Source: an uncultured Ectothiorhodospiraceae bacterium (GTDB taxonomy: Bacteria; Pseudomonadota; Gammaproteobacteria; UBA9214). From it: a DNA stretch of 39,775 bases. The stretch's first letter is position 1. Every line of letters starts with the position of its first letter. Where the stretch lies: NCBI GenBank assembly GCA_947258845.1, contig CAMYJZ010000002.1:69678-109452 (forward strand). Reading direction: 5' to 3'. The notes under the pieces were generated by a model that made no database searches, was not told the origin of the DNA, and worked only from the letters and a program-made list of their open reading frames with translations. Below are positions 17,845-26,148 of the stretch, one piece after another. The position numbers were made by a program, and so were the translations under genes.

Positions 17845-17872
17845 AAAAACGCCCCTGAATCGGGGCGTTTTT
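17845..17872 (-). terminator. Rho-independent terminator downstream of pilA
   Basis: An 11-bp perfect stem (AAAAACGCCCC / GGGGCGTTTTT) around a 6-base loop, with a U-tract for minus-strand transcription. It lies 24 bp after the pilA stop and ahead of the TMTC-like gene, so pilA probably makes an abundant short transcript with limited read-through. The symmetric A/T flanks mean it could work in both directions. Confidence 0.85.
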
Positions 17873-17895
17873 CCTTTTTTACAGTTGTATCTGCC

Positions 17896-18342
17896 TTATG
17901 GGCGACACTCTGATGGCACGTACTTATCTGCACCAATGCCGACGCCCAGATCTCGACGACATAACCATGTCATTGATCCGGCGCCGGTAGTGGGTGTCAG
18001 CGTAATCACCATGCCATTTGCAGTGGGACTGCCACCCAGGCTGGCATTGTAGAGAATGGAAACGATACCGCTATTGCCTACGGTGACCGATGTTACATAG
18101 TTGCCATTAATATCGGTAGCTGCCGCCAGCCCTGCAGCGTTATTGCTGCTGGGGATGCTACCATCACTATCATAGGTTTCTGCCACTGCCAGCTTGGCAG
18201 AAGCAGCCAGGTTCAGACCTTCTGAGACCTTGGAGCGGATGGTGTAGTCCTGGTAGGCTGGAATAGCGATGGCGGCCAGGATGCCGATGATCGCGACCAC
18301 GATCATCAGTTCGATCAGTGTAAAACCCTGTTGCTGTTTCAT
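17896..18342 (-). CDS. pilA: Type IV pilin (major pilin PilA)
   Basis: A 148-residue type IVa prepilin. The short leader MKQQQG is cut before [20 protein letters not shown], with the conserved Glu at mature position 5; the first mature residue, Phe, is normally N-methylated by PilD. The hydrophobic helix polymerises the pilus core. The C-terminal part is rich in Ser, Thr, Gly and Asn and has two cysteines (WLCRRD and PSECRP) that should form the D-loop disulfide. The ATG at 18342 is preceded by GAGGG and fits the leader exactly; the upstream extension of the frame to 18480 is not coding. Ser/Thr richness leaves many possible glycosylation sites. It follows pilR on the same strand, with a 271 bp regulatory region between. 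Confidence 0.96.
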   Translation of the reverse strand: MKQQQGFTLIELMIVVAIIGILAAIAIPAYQDYTIRSKVSEGLNLAASAKLAVAETYDSDGSIPSSNNAAGLAAATDINGNYVTSVTVGNSGIVSILYNASLGGSPTANGMVITLTPTTGAGSMTWLCRRDLGVGIGADKYVPSECRP

Positions 18343-18386
18343 GATGTTGCCCTCGTTTGGTTCATTGAGACGGTTTGCTTGTTCAG

Positions 18387-18400
18387 GCAGCCCGACAACC
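18387..18400 (-). promoter_or_regulatory. Weak sigma-54 promoter candidate for pilA
   Basis: On the minus strand GG and GC are separated by exactly 10 bases (GGTTGTCGGGCTGC), as in -24/-12 sigma-54 promoters. Other consensus bases match poorly. It would give a leader of about 33 bases. It is listed because PilR activates sigma-54 promoters and no better match was seen between pilR and pilA. Confidence 0.3.
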
Positions 18401-18549
18401 GAGCTTCCGTGTTCAGCCATCTGTATCGGACGCTGGCCCGGATTCTTTGGCTGATCATAAACAATATGATGTGAGTCCATACCAGGTCGGAAGATGCTGG
18501 CGCCGATTGAGAATCAGGGTCCGTGGAAGGCCGCGACAATCCTCCAAAC

Positions 18550-18565
18550 TGTGAATCGACTCACA
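18550..18565. promoter_or_regulatory. CRP/Vfr-type binding site upstream of pilA
   Basis: TGTGAATCGACTCACA is a perfect TGTGA-N6-TCACA palindrome with A/T flanks, the consensus for CRP-family activators. It lies about 208 bp before the pilA start, in the pilR-pilA gap. In Pseudomonas, Vfr of this family influences type IV pili. Binding is inferred. Confidence 0.55.
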
Positions 18566-18579
18566 ATTGGTGTCAGGAT

Positions 18580-18596
18580 GTGACGCAGAGCGTCAC
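18580..18596. promoter_or_regulatory. Inverted repeat GTGACGC-AGA-GCGTCAC downstream of pilR
   Basis: A perfect 7-bp inverted repeat 17 bp after the pilR stop. It lacks a U-tract, so it is unlikely to be an intrinsic terminator. TGTC/TGAC half-sites nearby resemble reported PilR-binding half-sites, so this may be a PilR operator for pilA; alternatively it is an mRNA 3' hairpin. Confidence 0.4.
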
Positions 18597-18613
18597 TTGC
18601 TGGCAATTGCGTC

Positions 18614-19969
18614 CTACTCCAGCCCCAGTTTTTTCAGTCGGTAGCGCAGGGCGCGGAAGGTGATGCCCAGCAGCTTGGCGGCCGCGGTCTTGTTGTAGCG
18701 GGTCTGTTCCAGTGCCTTGATCAGGGCCTCTTTCTCGACCTTGTCCATGTAGGTGTCGAGTGGTACCGCCCCGGGTTCCAGTTCAAGCGACTCTGCAGGG
18801 GCGGTGCTCCCGCTGTCCGCCGGCAGTTCGGGCAGCTGCATGTCCTGCGGTGTGATGACGTTGTTTTCGCACAGGGCGGTCGCCCGTTCGAGGATGTTCT
18901 CGAGCTCGCGGACGTTGCCAGGGAAGGTGTAATTCCCGAGTGCCCGCAACGCCTGCTCATCCAGTGAATGATTGAGTCCCTGACCCTGTTCCGCCAGTTG
19001 CTGGAGAAAATGGCGGGCCAGCAGGGGGATGTCCTCACGCCGCTCCCTCAGTGGCGGGACATTCAGCTCGATGACATTGAGCCGGTAGTAGAGGTCCTGG
19101 CGGAACAGCCCTTCGCCGACCAGTTTTCCCAGGTCCTTGTGGGTGGCGGAGAGGATGCGGACATCGGTCGGGACCTCCTGCTGGCCGCCGACCGGGCGTA
19201 CGGCCTTCTCCTGGATGGCGCGCAGCAGCTTGGACTGCATGTGCATGGGCAGTTCCGCGATTTCGTCTAGGAACAGGGTGCCGCCGGCGGCGACCTGGAA
19301 CAGGCCGTCCTTGTCGCTCACGGCGCCGGTGAAACTGCCTTTCCTGTGGCCGAAGAACTCGCTTTCCATCAGCTCCGAGGGGATGGCGCCACAGTTCACC
19401 GGCACAAACGGGCTATCGGCGCGCGGACCCTTGCCATGAATGAGCCTGGCCACCAGTTCCTTGCCAGTGCCCGACTCGCCGCTGACGTAGACCGGGGCCT
19501 GGCTGCGCGCCAGCTTCCCGATGGTCGAGCGGATGTTGCACATGACCTGAGATTCACCCAGCAGGGACTCGCGGCTGCGTCGATCGTGTTCCGGGAAATC
19601 ATCACCCAGTTTCATGACGCTGTTGATCAGGTTGCGCAGCACCTTCAGGTCAACCGGCTTGGAGACGAAGTCAAAGGCGCCCGCCTTGAGTGCCTCGACG
19701 GCGGATTCCATGTTGCCGTAGGCGGTGATCACCGCGGTCGGGATATTCAGTTCCTGTTTCTGAATATGGCGAACCAGATCGATACCGTTGCCGTCCGGCA
19801 GGCGCATGTCGGTCAGGCAGATATCGAAATGCTGTTTCACCAACCAGTCCTGTGCCTCGGCAAGATTGGCCGCGCTGCGGGTATCGATATCCATACGCCC
19901 CAGGGTCAACTCGAGCAGTTCACGAATATCGGGCTCGTCGTCGACTATCAGTGCCAGGTGCTTACTCAT
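18614..19969 (-). CDS. pilR: PilR, sigma-54-dependent response regulator
   Basis: A 451-residue NtrC-family activator. The receiver domain (residues 1-120) holds VDDEPD acidic residues and CLTDMRLPD with the phosphorylated Asp. The AAA+ domain has Walker A (GESGTGKE), the sigma-54 loop as GSFTGA, and GTLFLDEIAELP (Walker B). The C-terminus is a Fis-type helix-turn-helix (YNKTAAAKLLGITFRALRYRLKKL). It is phosphorylated by PilS and turns on pilA from a -24/-12 promoter. I start it at the ATG 19969 rather than the TTG 19975. It lies 254 bp after pilS, a longer gap than usual for this pair, holding a 10-bp hairpin. Its stop is 271 bp before pilA, its expected target. Confidence 0.95.
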   Translation of the reverse strand: MSKHLALIVDDEPDIRELLELTLGRMDIDTRSAANLAEAQDWLVKQHFDICLTDMRLPDGNGIDLVRHIQKQELNIPTAVITAYGNMESAVEALKAGAFDFVSKPVDLKVLRNLINSVMKLGDDFPEHDRRSRESLLGESQVMCNIRSTIGKLARSQAPVYVSGESGTGKELVARLIHGKGPRADSPFVPVNCGAIPSELMESEFFGHRKGSFTGAVSDKDGLFQVAAGGTLFLDEIAELPMHMQSKLLRAIQEKAVRPVGGQQEVPTDVRILSATHKDLGKLVGEGLFRQDLYYRLNVIELNVPPLRERREDIPLLARHFLQQLAEQGQGLNHSLDEQALRALGNYTFPGNVRELENILERATALCENNVITPQDMQLPELPADSGSTAPAESLELEPGAVPLDTYMDKVEKEALIKALEQTRYNKTAAAKLLGITFRALRYRLKKLGLE

Positions 19970-20047
19970 GTGCAATAGCCCGCATTTTTCACCGGGATCC
20001 CGGATGCTGGCGCAGGGATCGTGTGTCCGGACGCAGCGCTGGATCGA

Positions 20048-20071
20048 AAGTGGTAGCCGTAGCTACCACTT
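20048..20071. repeat. Perfect 10-bp hairpin between pilS and pilR
   Basis: AAGTGGTAGC and GCTACCACTT flank a 4-base loop (CGTA). It is in the 254 bp non-coding gap between pilS and pilR. It has no U-tract on either strand. It could set the pilS:pilR mRNA ratio or bind a regulator. Confidence 0.6.
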
Positions 20072-20223
20072 GAGTGAAGCGCAAGTCCGGGTGCGCGAGA
20101 ACCAGCCAGGGCCGGGATAGGCAATGCCCGAAAACACGCTGTCTTATTCCTGATCTGCACTCTGTTCATTATCTCAATCCCCTGCATGGTCTTGCCGCCG
20201 CCCGGTGAGAAATGCGGGCTTTG

Positions 20224-21864
20224 TCATGCAATGGCTGAAACGGCGGGTCCGGCGTTTTCCGGGAAGCTGATGCGGAAACAGCTGCCGCCTTCCGCTGCCG
20301 CATGATAACTCAGGCGCGCGTTGTTGATCCCGCAGAGCTCGCGCGCGAGGTAGAGACCGAGTCCTGTGCCGCTGCTCCTGGTGGTATAAAACGGTTCGAA
20401 GATCTGATCTGTCATGTCGGCCGCAATCCCCGGGCCGTTATCGATGATATCAAGCTGTGGCGTACCCTGGGTATCAGACAGGCTTGCCTGCAGACGTATC
20501 CTGACGCTCCCGTTTTCATCATTCCCATGATGAACCGCATTCTGGCACAGGTTCCAGACGACCTGGTGCAACTGGCCGGGGTCCATCCAGGCCGTGATGT
20601 CCCGCGGCGTGACCGAGGTGCTCAGCTGGCCCGGGTTGCATGCGCCACTGTGGACGAACTCGTCGGTGAACCTGGCCAGCCAGTCATCGAGTTCGATAGA
20701 CCGGGGCACGGAGGATGCGGGACGTGACAGCTGGAGTATGTTCTCGACGATGGTGTTCACGCGTCGCGTCTGCTCCCGGATGATCATCATCAGGCGCTGG
20801 TCCTGTGTGTCGATCTCATCCGACTCGTCCAGCAGCTGGGTGGCATGACTGATGGCGCCGAGGGGATTGCGGATCTCATGGGCGATACTGGCGGTCAGGC
20901 GGCCCAGCGAGGCCAGTTTCATCTGCTGCGCCTGGATGTCCATGACAGACATGTCTTCCAGGAAAATCAGGGCGCCCTGGCCTTCGGCTGTGTCCAACGG
21001 GGTGAAATGCGGCAGTATCCGGGTGCCGGTAGATGCCGACTCAAACGGCGCGGTTTCCTTGCCGGGCGAGCGCTTCCAGTCGAGTAGCTGCAGGTTAAGT
21101 GTCGGCGCCAGCTGCGCCAGTGGCATGTGTTCGCTGGAAACAACTATCCCCAGCAGTTTGCGCGCAGTGGTGTTGATCAGCCGGATGTTATGCAGGTGGT
21201 CGGTCACGATAATGCCGGCCTGCAGGCGCTGGACGATGTGCTCATTCAGCTTTGACAGGTTGGCGATATCGATGCCACGGCGCCGGGCGAGGGCCTCCGA
21301 CTCGCGTACCCGGCGCGCCATGAAATAGGCCAGGCTGGCGGTCGCGAACAGGGCAATCCCGAGCAGCCCGGACTGGGTGTAGCCGATGCTGCGCGGCAGG
21401 CCCAGCAACTGGATGCTGTAGAGTTGCTCGAGGATCATGGCCATGGCCGCCACCGCGGCGAACAGGAAGGCGATGCGCCCTGCAACCAGCAGGCTGCCCG
21501 CGGCCACGGTAATGATCAGCAGGATGCCCAGGCCGCTGGCCAGTCCGCCGCTGGCATGGGTCAGCAGGGTGATGACGACGATATCGACCAGGACCTGAAA
21601 GGCGGTCTGGAATTCATAGCGGGGGCGTCGCAGGCGTGCCATGAAACCCGCCACCAGGGCGAAGCCGAGATAAAAGAAGCAGGTGAGGCTATACAGGACT
21701 GGCTGGTATTCCCCGAAGGTGACGTTCTCGGGGATGCTGTAGAACAGGACGATCAGCAGGCTGGCCAGGATCAGCCGGTAGAAGGTCAGCAGCCGCAGCG
21801 GTTTCCAGGTCACGGCATGACGGGCTTGCTGTTCCGTGACACGGTCCTCGGATGTCAATTCCAT
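20224..21864 (-). CDS. pilS: PilS, membrane sensor histidine kinase
   Basis: A 546-residue histidine kinase. Six membrane helices fill residues about 25-190 (RLLTFYRLILASLLIVLFY to LLGIALFATASLAYFMARR), the known topology of PilS. A PAS domain follows (about 215-310; GIIVTDHLHNIRLINTTA). The dimerisation domain carries the phosphorylated His in SIAHEIRNPLGA near residue 328, and the ATPase has N box NLCQNAVHHG, G1 IIDNGPGI, F box FEPFYTT and G2 GTGLGLYLA. It senses pilin level in the inner membrane and phosphorylates PilR. It starts 48 bp after the small PP0621-family gene, probably in one transcript. The ATG at 21864 is suitable. Confidence 0.95.
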   Translation of the reverse strand: MELTSEDRVTEQQARHAVTWKPLRLLTFYRLILASLLIVLFYSIPENVTFGEYQPVLYSLTCFFYLGFALVAGFMARLRRPRYEFQTAFQVLVDIVVITLLTHASGGLASGLGILLIITVAAGSLLVAGRIAFLFAAVAAMAMILEQLYSIQLLGLPRSIGYTQSGLLGIALFATASLAYFMARRVRESEALARRRGIDIANLSKLNEHIVQRLQAGIIVTDHLHNIRLINTTARKLLGIVVSSEHMPLAQLAPTLNLQLLDWKRSPGKETAPFESASTGTRILPHFTPLDTAEGQGALIFLEDMSVMDIQAQQMKLASLGRLTASIAHEIRNPLGAISHATQLLDESDEIDTQDQRLMMIIREQTRRVNTIVENILQLSRPASSVPRSIELDDWLARFTDEFVHSGACNPGQLSTSVTPRDITAWMDPGQLHQVVWNLCQNAVHHGNDENGSVRIRLQASLSDTQGTPQLDIIDNGPGIAADMTDQIFEPFYTTRSSGTGLGLYLARELCGINNARLSYHAAAEGGSCFRISFPENAGPAVSAIA

Positions 21865-21912
21865 AGTCGGAGTTTACTGGAAAAATTCGTTGCTTGCGGT
21901 GTCCGGCTCAGG

Positions 21913-22146
21913 CTATTCAGGTGGCTGGCCCCGGGCGGCGTCAACATGGTCCTGGGAACAGTAATGCCGGCCCTCCCGGGTGATGGCCTCCGGTTCGGGC
22001 AGATAGATCCCGCAGTGCGCACACTGGACCATGTTGCCGTGCTTGAGTTGCTTTTTCTTCGGGGGACGGGCTGGGGGGAACAGGCGCTTGACGGCCAGGA
22101 ACACAACCGCCAGTGCGATCAGGATGAGCAGTGTTCGAAGCGGCAT
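21913..22146 (-). CDS. PP0621 family protein
   Basis: A 77-residue small membrane-attached protein. One N-terminal helix (LRTLLILIALAVVFLAVKRLF) is followed by a proline- and lysine-rich linker and a small Cys-rich module: MVQCAHCGIYLPEPEAI then GRHYCSQDH. This CxxC, Cys, His arrangement is the PP0621 family, which is often found just upstream of pilS in gammaproteobacteria. Function is unknown; the Cys/His module probably binds zinc. It is probably transcribed with pilS and pilR. The start ATG has no obvious ribosome site. The divergent sucC begins 109 bp away, so the gap must hold both promoters. Confidence 0.85.
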   Translation of the reverse strand: MPLRTLLILIALAVVFLAVKRLFPPARPPKKKQLKHGNMVQCAHCGIYLPEPEAITREGRHYCSQDHVDAARGQPPE

Positions 22147-22255
22147 AGGGGGTCAGTCTCTTGTGCAGTTGCATCTGGTCAGGGCGGGTCCGGTTGCTTT
22201 ATGCGGGCCGCAACACTTCTGGACAACGATACCCTTTATTTGAAACACTCGCAGT

Positions 22256-23422
22256 ATGCACCTTCATGAGCATCAGGCAAAACAGTTGTTTGCAGACTAC
22301 GGTATACCGGTACCGGCCGGCCAGGTGCTGACGGATCCGGCCGAAGCCGCTGTGCTTGCCGGTAAACTCGGTGGCGAGGCCTGGGTCGTCAAGGCCCAGG
22401 TGCACGCCGGCGGTCGTGGCAAGGGCGGCGGCGTGCGGCGCGTTGAGGGTATCGACACGCTGGAGACGGCTGTTGCCGACATGCTCGGTTCGCAACTGGT
22501 GACCCGGCAGACGGGACCGGAAGGCCTGCCGGTCAATGCGGTCCTGGTCGAGCAGACCGTGGCGCTGGCCCGGGAATGCTACCTGGGCATGCTGGTCGAC
22601 CGGTCGCGGGAACGCATCGTGATCATGGCCTCGGCCTCCGGCGGCATGGATATCGAGGAGGTGGCCGCGCGGGACCCGGAGGCCATCGTTACCGAGGTCG
22701 TCTCGCCGGCGGCCGGTCTGCAGCCCTACCAGTGCCGCAACCTGGCCTTCGCGCTGGGCCTGGAAGGCCGGCAGATCGGGGCCTTCACGCAGCTGTTGAA
22801 CGGGGCCTGGCGCCTCATGAACGAGTGCGATGCCGGCCTGATCGAGATCAACCCGCTGGTGGTCACCGAGTCAGGGGAACTGCTGGCCCTGGATGCCAAG
22901 CTCGACCTCGACGACAACGCCCTGTTTCGCCACCCGGCCCTGGCGGAGCTGCATGACCCCAGCCAGGAGGATGCCCGCGAGGTCGAGGCCCGGGCGCACG
23001 GCCTGAACTACATCACTCTGGACGGCAATATCGCCTGCATGGTCAACGGCGCGGGATTGGCGATGGCGACCATGGACCTGATCAAGCTGCACGGCGGTGA
23101 GCCGGCCAATTTCCTCGATGTCGGCGGCACGGCCACGGCCGAACGCGTCGCCGAGGCCTTCAAGCTGATCCTTTCCGATGCCCACGTCCGCGCCATCCTG
23201 GTCAATATCTTCGGGGGCATTGTGCGCTGCGACCTCATCGCCGAGGGCATCGTCCAGGCGCTCAAGGAAGTGGACGTCAAGGTGCCCGTGGTGGTGCGCC
23301 TCGAGGGCACCAATGCGCAGGAGGGCCTGGCCCTGATCGAGCAGACTGACCTGCCCATCGTGACCGCGGAAGACCTGAACGAGGCGGCGCACCAGGCCGT
23401 GGCGGCCGCCACGGGACGGTGA
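22256..23422 (+). CDS. sucC: Succinate-CoA ligase (ADP-forming) beta subunit
   Basis: A 388-residue subunit, the usual length. [20 protein letters not shown] is the canonical N-terminus, followed by the ATP-grasp domain with [17 protein letters not shown] (nucleotide loop) and [10 protein letters not shown] (metal ligands Glu and Asn), then the C-terminal ligase domain with FLDVGGTA and [11 protein letters not shown]. With SucD it interconverts succinyl-CoA and succinate with ADP/ATP in the cytosolic citric acid cycle. It is coupled to sucD with a 4 bp gap. sucAB are not adjacent. Malate-CoA ligase (MtkA) is a related alternative, but nothing here points to a serine cycle. Confidence 0.95.
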   Translation: MHLHEHQAKQLFADYGIPVPAGQVLTDPAEAAVLAGKLGGEAWVVKAQVHAGGRGKGGGVRRVEGIDTLETAVADMLGSQLVTRQTGPEGLPVNAVLVEQTVALARECYLGMLVDRSRERIVIMASASGGMDIEEVAARDPEAIVTEVVSPAAGLQPYQCRNLAFALGLEGRQIGAFTQLLNGAWRLMNECDAGLIEINPLVVTESGELLALDAKLDLDDNALFRHPALAELHDPSQEDAREVEARAHGLNYITLDGNIACMVNGAGLAMATMDLIKLHGGEPANFLDVGGTATAERVAEAFKLILSDAHVRAILVNIFGGIVRCDLIAEGIVQALKEVDVKVPVVVRLEGTNAQEGLALIEQTDLPIVTAEDLNEAAHQAVAAATGR

Positions 23423-23426
23423 CGGT

Positions 23427-24299
23427 ATGAGCGTCCTGATCGATATCGACACCCGGGTGGTCTGCCAGGGCTTTACCGGCGCCCAGGGCAGCTTTCATTC
23501 CGAACAGGCCATCGCCTATGGGACCCGGCTGGTCGGCGGGGTGACGCCGGGCAAGGGTGGCCAGACCCACCTGGGGCTGCCGGTGTTCAATACCGTGCGT
23601 GAGGCCGTACAGGACACCGGTGCCGGGGCCAGCATGATCTACGTGCCCGCGGCCTTTGCCGCCGACGCCATCCTGGAGGCCGCCGCCGCCGGCATCGGGC
23701 TGATCGTCTGCATCACCGAGGGTATCCCGGTGCTGGACATGCTGCGGGTCAGGGCCGTGCTGCGCGAGTCCGGGACACGCCTGATCGGGCCCAACTGTCC
23801 CGGCATAATCACCCCCGGCGCCTGCAAGATCGGCATTATGCCCGGCGTGATCCACACCCCTGGCAGCATCGGCATCGTCTCGCGCTCCGGTACGCTCACC
23901 TACGAGGCCGTGTTCCAGACCACGCGCCGCGGCCTGGGTCAAAGCACCTGCATCGGCATGGGGGGCGATCCCATCCATGGCCTGGGTTTCGTCGAGTGCC
24001 TGGAACTGTTCGAGGCGGACCCGCAGACCCGTGGCATTGTCCTGATCGGCGAGATCGGCGGCAGCGACGAGGAGCGGGCGGCCGACTATATAAAGGCCTC
24101 GGTCAGCAAGCCGGTGGTCGCCTACATTGCCGGCGTGACGGCGCCTTCCGGCAAGCGCATGGGCCATGCCGGCGCCATCATCAGTGGCAGCCAGGGTACG
24201 GCCGCAGCCAAGATCGCCGCCCTGGAAGCCGCCGGCGCCACCGTGGTGCGGTCACCCGCCGAAATCGGCGCCGGCATGGAAGCGGCGTTGTCGGGTTGA
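23427..24299 (+). CDS. sucD: Succinate-CoA ligase alpha subunit
   Basis: A 290-residue alpha subunit. [20 protein letters not shown] is the CoA-binding Rossmann start, [11 protein letters not shown] and [13 protein letters not shown] are conserved, and the phosphorylated His lies in [12 protein letters not shown] near residue 247. The C-terminus ([15 protein letters not shown]) is normal. It carries the His that receives phosphate from succinyl phosphate and passes it to ADP on SucC. The ATG at 23427 is 4 bp after the sucC stop. Coding bias matches sucC. After its stop lies a short repeat-bearing gap before nadE. Confidence 0.95.
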   Translation: MSVLIDIDTRVVCQGFTGAQGSFHSEQAIAYGTRLVGGVTPGKGGQTHLGLPVFNTVREAVQDTGAGASMIYVPAAFAADAILEAAAAGIGLIVCITEGIPVLDMLRVRAVLRESGTRLIGPNCPGIITPGACKIGIMPGVIHTPGSIGIVSRSGTLTYEAVFQTTRRGLGQSTCIGMGGDPIHGLGFVECLELFEADPQTRGIVLIGEIGGSDEERAADYIKASVSKPVVAYIAGVTAPSGKRMGHAGAIISGSQGTAAAKIAALEAAGATVVRSPAEIGAGMEAALSG

Positions 24300-24334
24300 G
24301 CCTAATATTTTTCGCGCGTTGAAAAATAACAGAA

Positions 24335-24436
24335 TTATTCACCGCGGAGACGCTGAGGACGCGGAGAAAAATAATCATTGCAAAATCACAACAAAATGTC
24401 GCTATCGGGCTGTTGCCTAACAGGCATCTCCGCGGT
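24335..24436. repeat. Intergenic repeat of the ACCGCGGAGACGC family
   Basis: 24337-24375 reads ATTCACCGCGGAGACGC and then a GCGGAG copy, the same family as the long repeat at 38756-38993. An inverted match (CTCCGCGGT, 24428-24436) pairs with ACCGCGGAG at 24341-24349. It lies between sucD and nadE. No open frame covers it. Confidence 0.75.
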
Positions 24437-24486
24437 AGATTTTTCGGATTACTCAATTCGTAACCTTTCAGGATTGCCAGCGCCCC

Positions 24487-26148
24487 ATGGTTACACAAGC
24501 TTCCTCAGCAGACCTACGCATCGTCATGGCCCAGCTGGATTTTCTGGTGGGGGCGATCGCTGTCAATACCGACAAGGTGATTGGCGCCTGCCGCCGGGCC
24601 CGGGACGAGCTGGGGGCGGATGCGATTGTGTTTCCGGAGCTGGCGCTGACCGGCTATCCGCCGGAAGACCTGCTGTTACGACCGCACTTCATCGAGTCCG
24701 TCGAGGCCGCCGTGGAACGCCTGGTGGAGGAGGTCGAGGGCATCGTCGCGATCGTGGGTCATCCCTCGGCAGAGGACGGTGCGCTCTATAACGTCGCTTC
24801 CGCGATCGGCGAGGGGCGGGTCATCGCCCGTTACCGGAAACAGCATCTGCCGAATTACGGCGTGTTCGATGAAAAGCGCTATTTCGCCGCCGGCATTGCT
24901 CCCTGCGTCGTGCCCGTCAACGGCATCCCGGTCGGGATCACCGTCTGTGAGGACATCTGGCGGCCCGGCCCGGCCCGGCAGGCGGCCGAGGCCGGGGCGC
25001 GCCTGCTGGTCAACCTCAACGCCTCGCCGTTTCATGCCGGGAAGGGTTTCGAGCGCGAGGTCCTGCTGCAGGAACGTGCCAGCGAGACCGGGCTGCCGGT
25101 GGTGTACGTGAACCTGGTCGGCGGCCAGGACGAACTGGTGTTCGACGGTGGCTCGGTGGTGCTCGATGCCCGCGGGGAGGTGACCCGGCGTGTCGCGGCC
25201 TGCACTGAGGGGCTGTTCCCCGTGGATTTCTACATGGATCCCGACGGGATCGAACCGGTTCCCGGGGAATGCGTGCCGCACCTGGACGAGGTACAGGCGA
25301 TCTACCAGGTGCTGGTGCTGGGGGTTAGGGACTACGTTGAAAAGAACCGCTTCCCCGGTGCGGTGCTGGGGCTATCCGGCGGTATCGACTCGGCCCTGAC
25401 CCTGGCGATCGCGGTGGACGCCATTGGTGCGGAGCGGCTAGAGGTGGTCATGATGCCCTCGCGCTACACGGCGGCGATGAGCCTGGAGGATGCGCGTGCC
25501 GAGGCCGGGGCGCTGGGGGTCGCGTACCGCGAGATTTCCATCGAACCGGTATTCAGGGCCTTTCTCGACGCCCTCGAGGCGACCTTCGCCGGCCTGCCGC
25601 CGGACACCACCGAGGAGAATATCCAGGCGCGCTGCCGTGGCAATATCCTGATGGCGATCTCCAACAAGCGGGGCAGGATGCTGCTGACCACCGGCAACAA
25701 GAGCGAGATGGCCGTCGGCTATGCCACTCTCTACGGCGATATGGCCGGCGGCTTCGCCCCCATCAAGGACGTGCCGAAGCTGATGGTCTACCGGCTGGCG
25801 GAGTACAGAAACAGCCTCGGGGCAGTGATTCCGCGGCGTGTGATCGAGCGGCCACCCTCGGCCGAACTGGCGCCGGACCAGCAGGATGCGGACAGCCTGC
25901 CACCCTACGAGGTGCTCGATCCCATCCTGGAACGCTATATCGAACGCGACCAGAGCATCGAGCAGATTGTCGCGGCGGGCTTTGATCCCGATGTGGTGGC
26001 GCGCGTGGCCGGTCTGGTGGATCGCAATGAATACAAGCGCCGCCAGGCGCCACCCGGGATACGGATTACCCAGCGGGCCTTCGGGCGCGACCGGCGCTAC
26101 CCGATCACCTCGGGTTTTTCTGCCGCCCGGTCAGTCAAACCGGACTAA
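24487..26148 (+). CDS. nadE: Glutamine-dependent NAD+ synthase
   Basis: A 553-residue two-domain enzyme. The nitrilase-type glutaminase domain (about 1-260) has the Glu-Lys-Cys triad: FPELALTGYPPEDLL, YRKQHLPNYGVFDE and GITVCEDIW. The synthetase domain has the PP-loop GLSGGIDSALTLAIA near residue 300 and TTGNKSEMAVGYATLYGDMAGGF. It converts nicotinic acid adenine dinucleotide, ATP and glutamine to NAD+, with ammonia channelled between the domains. The start ATG has only a weak ribosome site; MAQLDFLVGAI is the usual conserved beginning 14 residues in. It converges on bamD, and the two stop codons overlap (26145-26148). Confidence 0.95.
   Translation: MVTQASSADLRIVMAQLDFLVGAIAVNTDKVIGACRRARDELGADAIVFPELALTGYPPEDLLLRPHFIESVEAAVERLVEEVEGIVAIVGHPSAEDGALYNVASAIGEGRVIARYRKQHLPNYGVFDEKRYFAAGIAPCVVPVNGIPVGITVCEDIWRPGPARQAAEAGARLLVNLNASPFHAGKGFEREVLLQERASETGLPVVYVNLVGGQDELVFDGGSVVLDARGEVTRRVAACTEGLFPVDFYMDPDGIEPVPGECVPHLDEVQAIYQVLVLGVRDYVEKNRFPGAVLGLSGGIDSALTLAIAVDAIGAERLEVVMMPSRYTAAMSLEDARAEAGALGVAYREISIEPVFRAFLDALEATFAGLPPDTTEENIQARCRGNILMAISNKRGRMLLTTGNKSEMAVGYATLYGDMAGGFAPIKDVPKLMVYRLAEYRNSLGAVIPRRVIERPPSAELAPDQQDADSLPPYEVLDPILERYIERDQSIEQIVAAGFDPDVVARVAGLVDRNEYKRRQAPPGIRITQRAFGRDRRYPITSGFSAARSVKPD

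Noticed and set aside
18580-18596. Intrinsic terminator for pilR
   Set aside because: The palindrome has no run of T on either strand after it; kept as a possible regulatory repeat only.
21424-22269. 281-codon plus-strand frame opposite pilS and the PP0621 gene
   Set aside because: Antisense to two recognisable genes, with glutamine-rich antisense composition.
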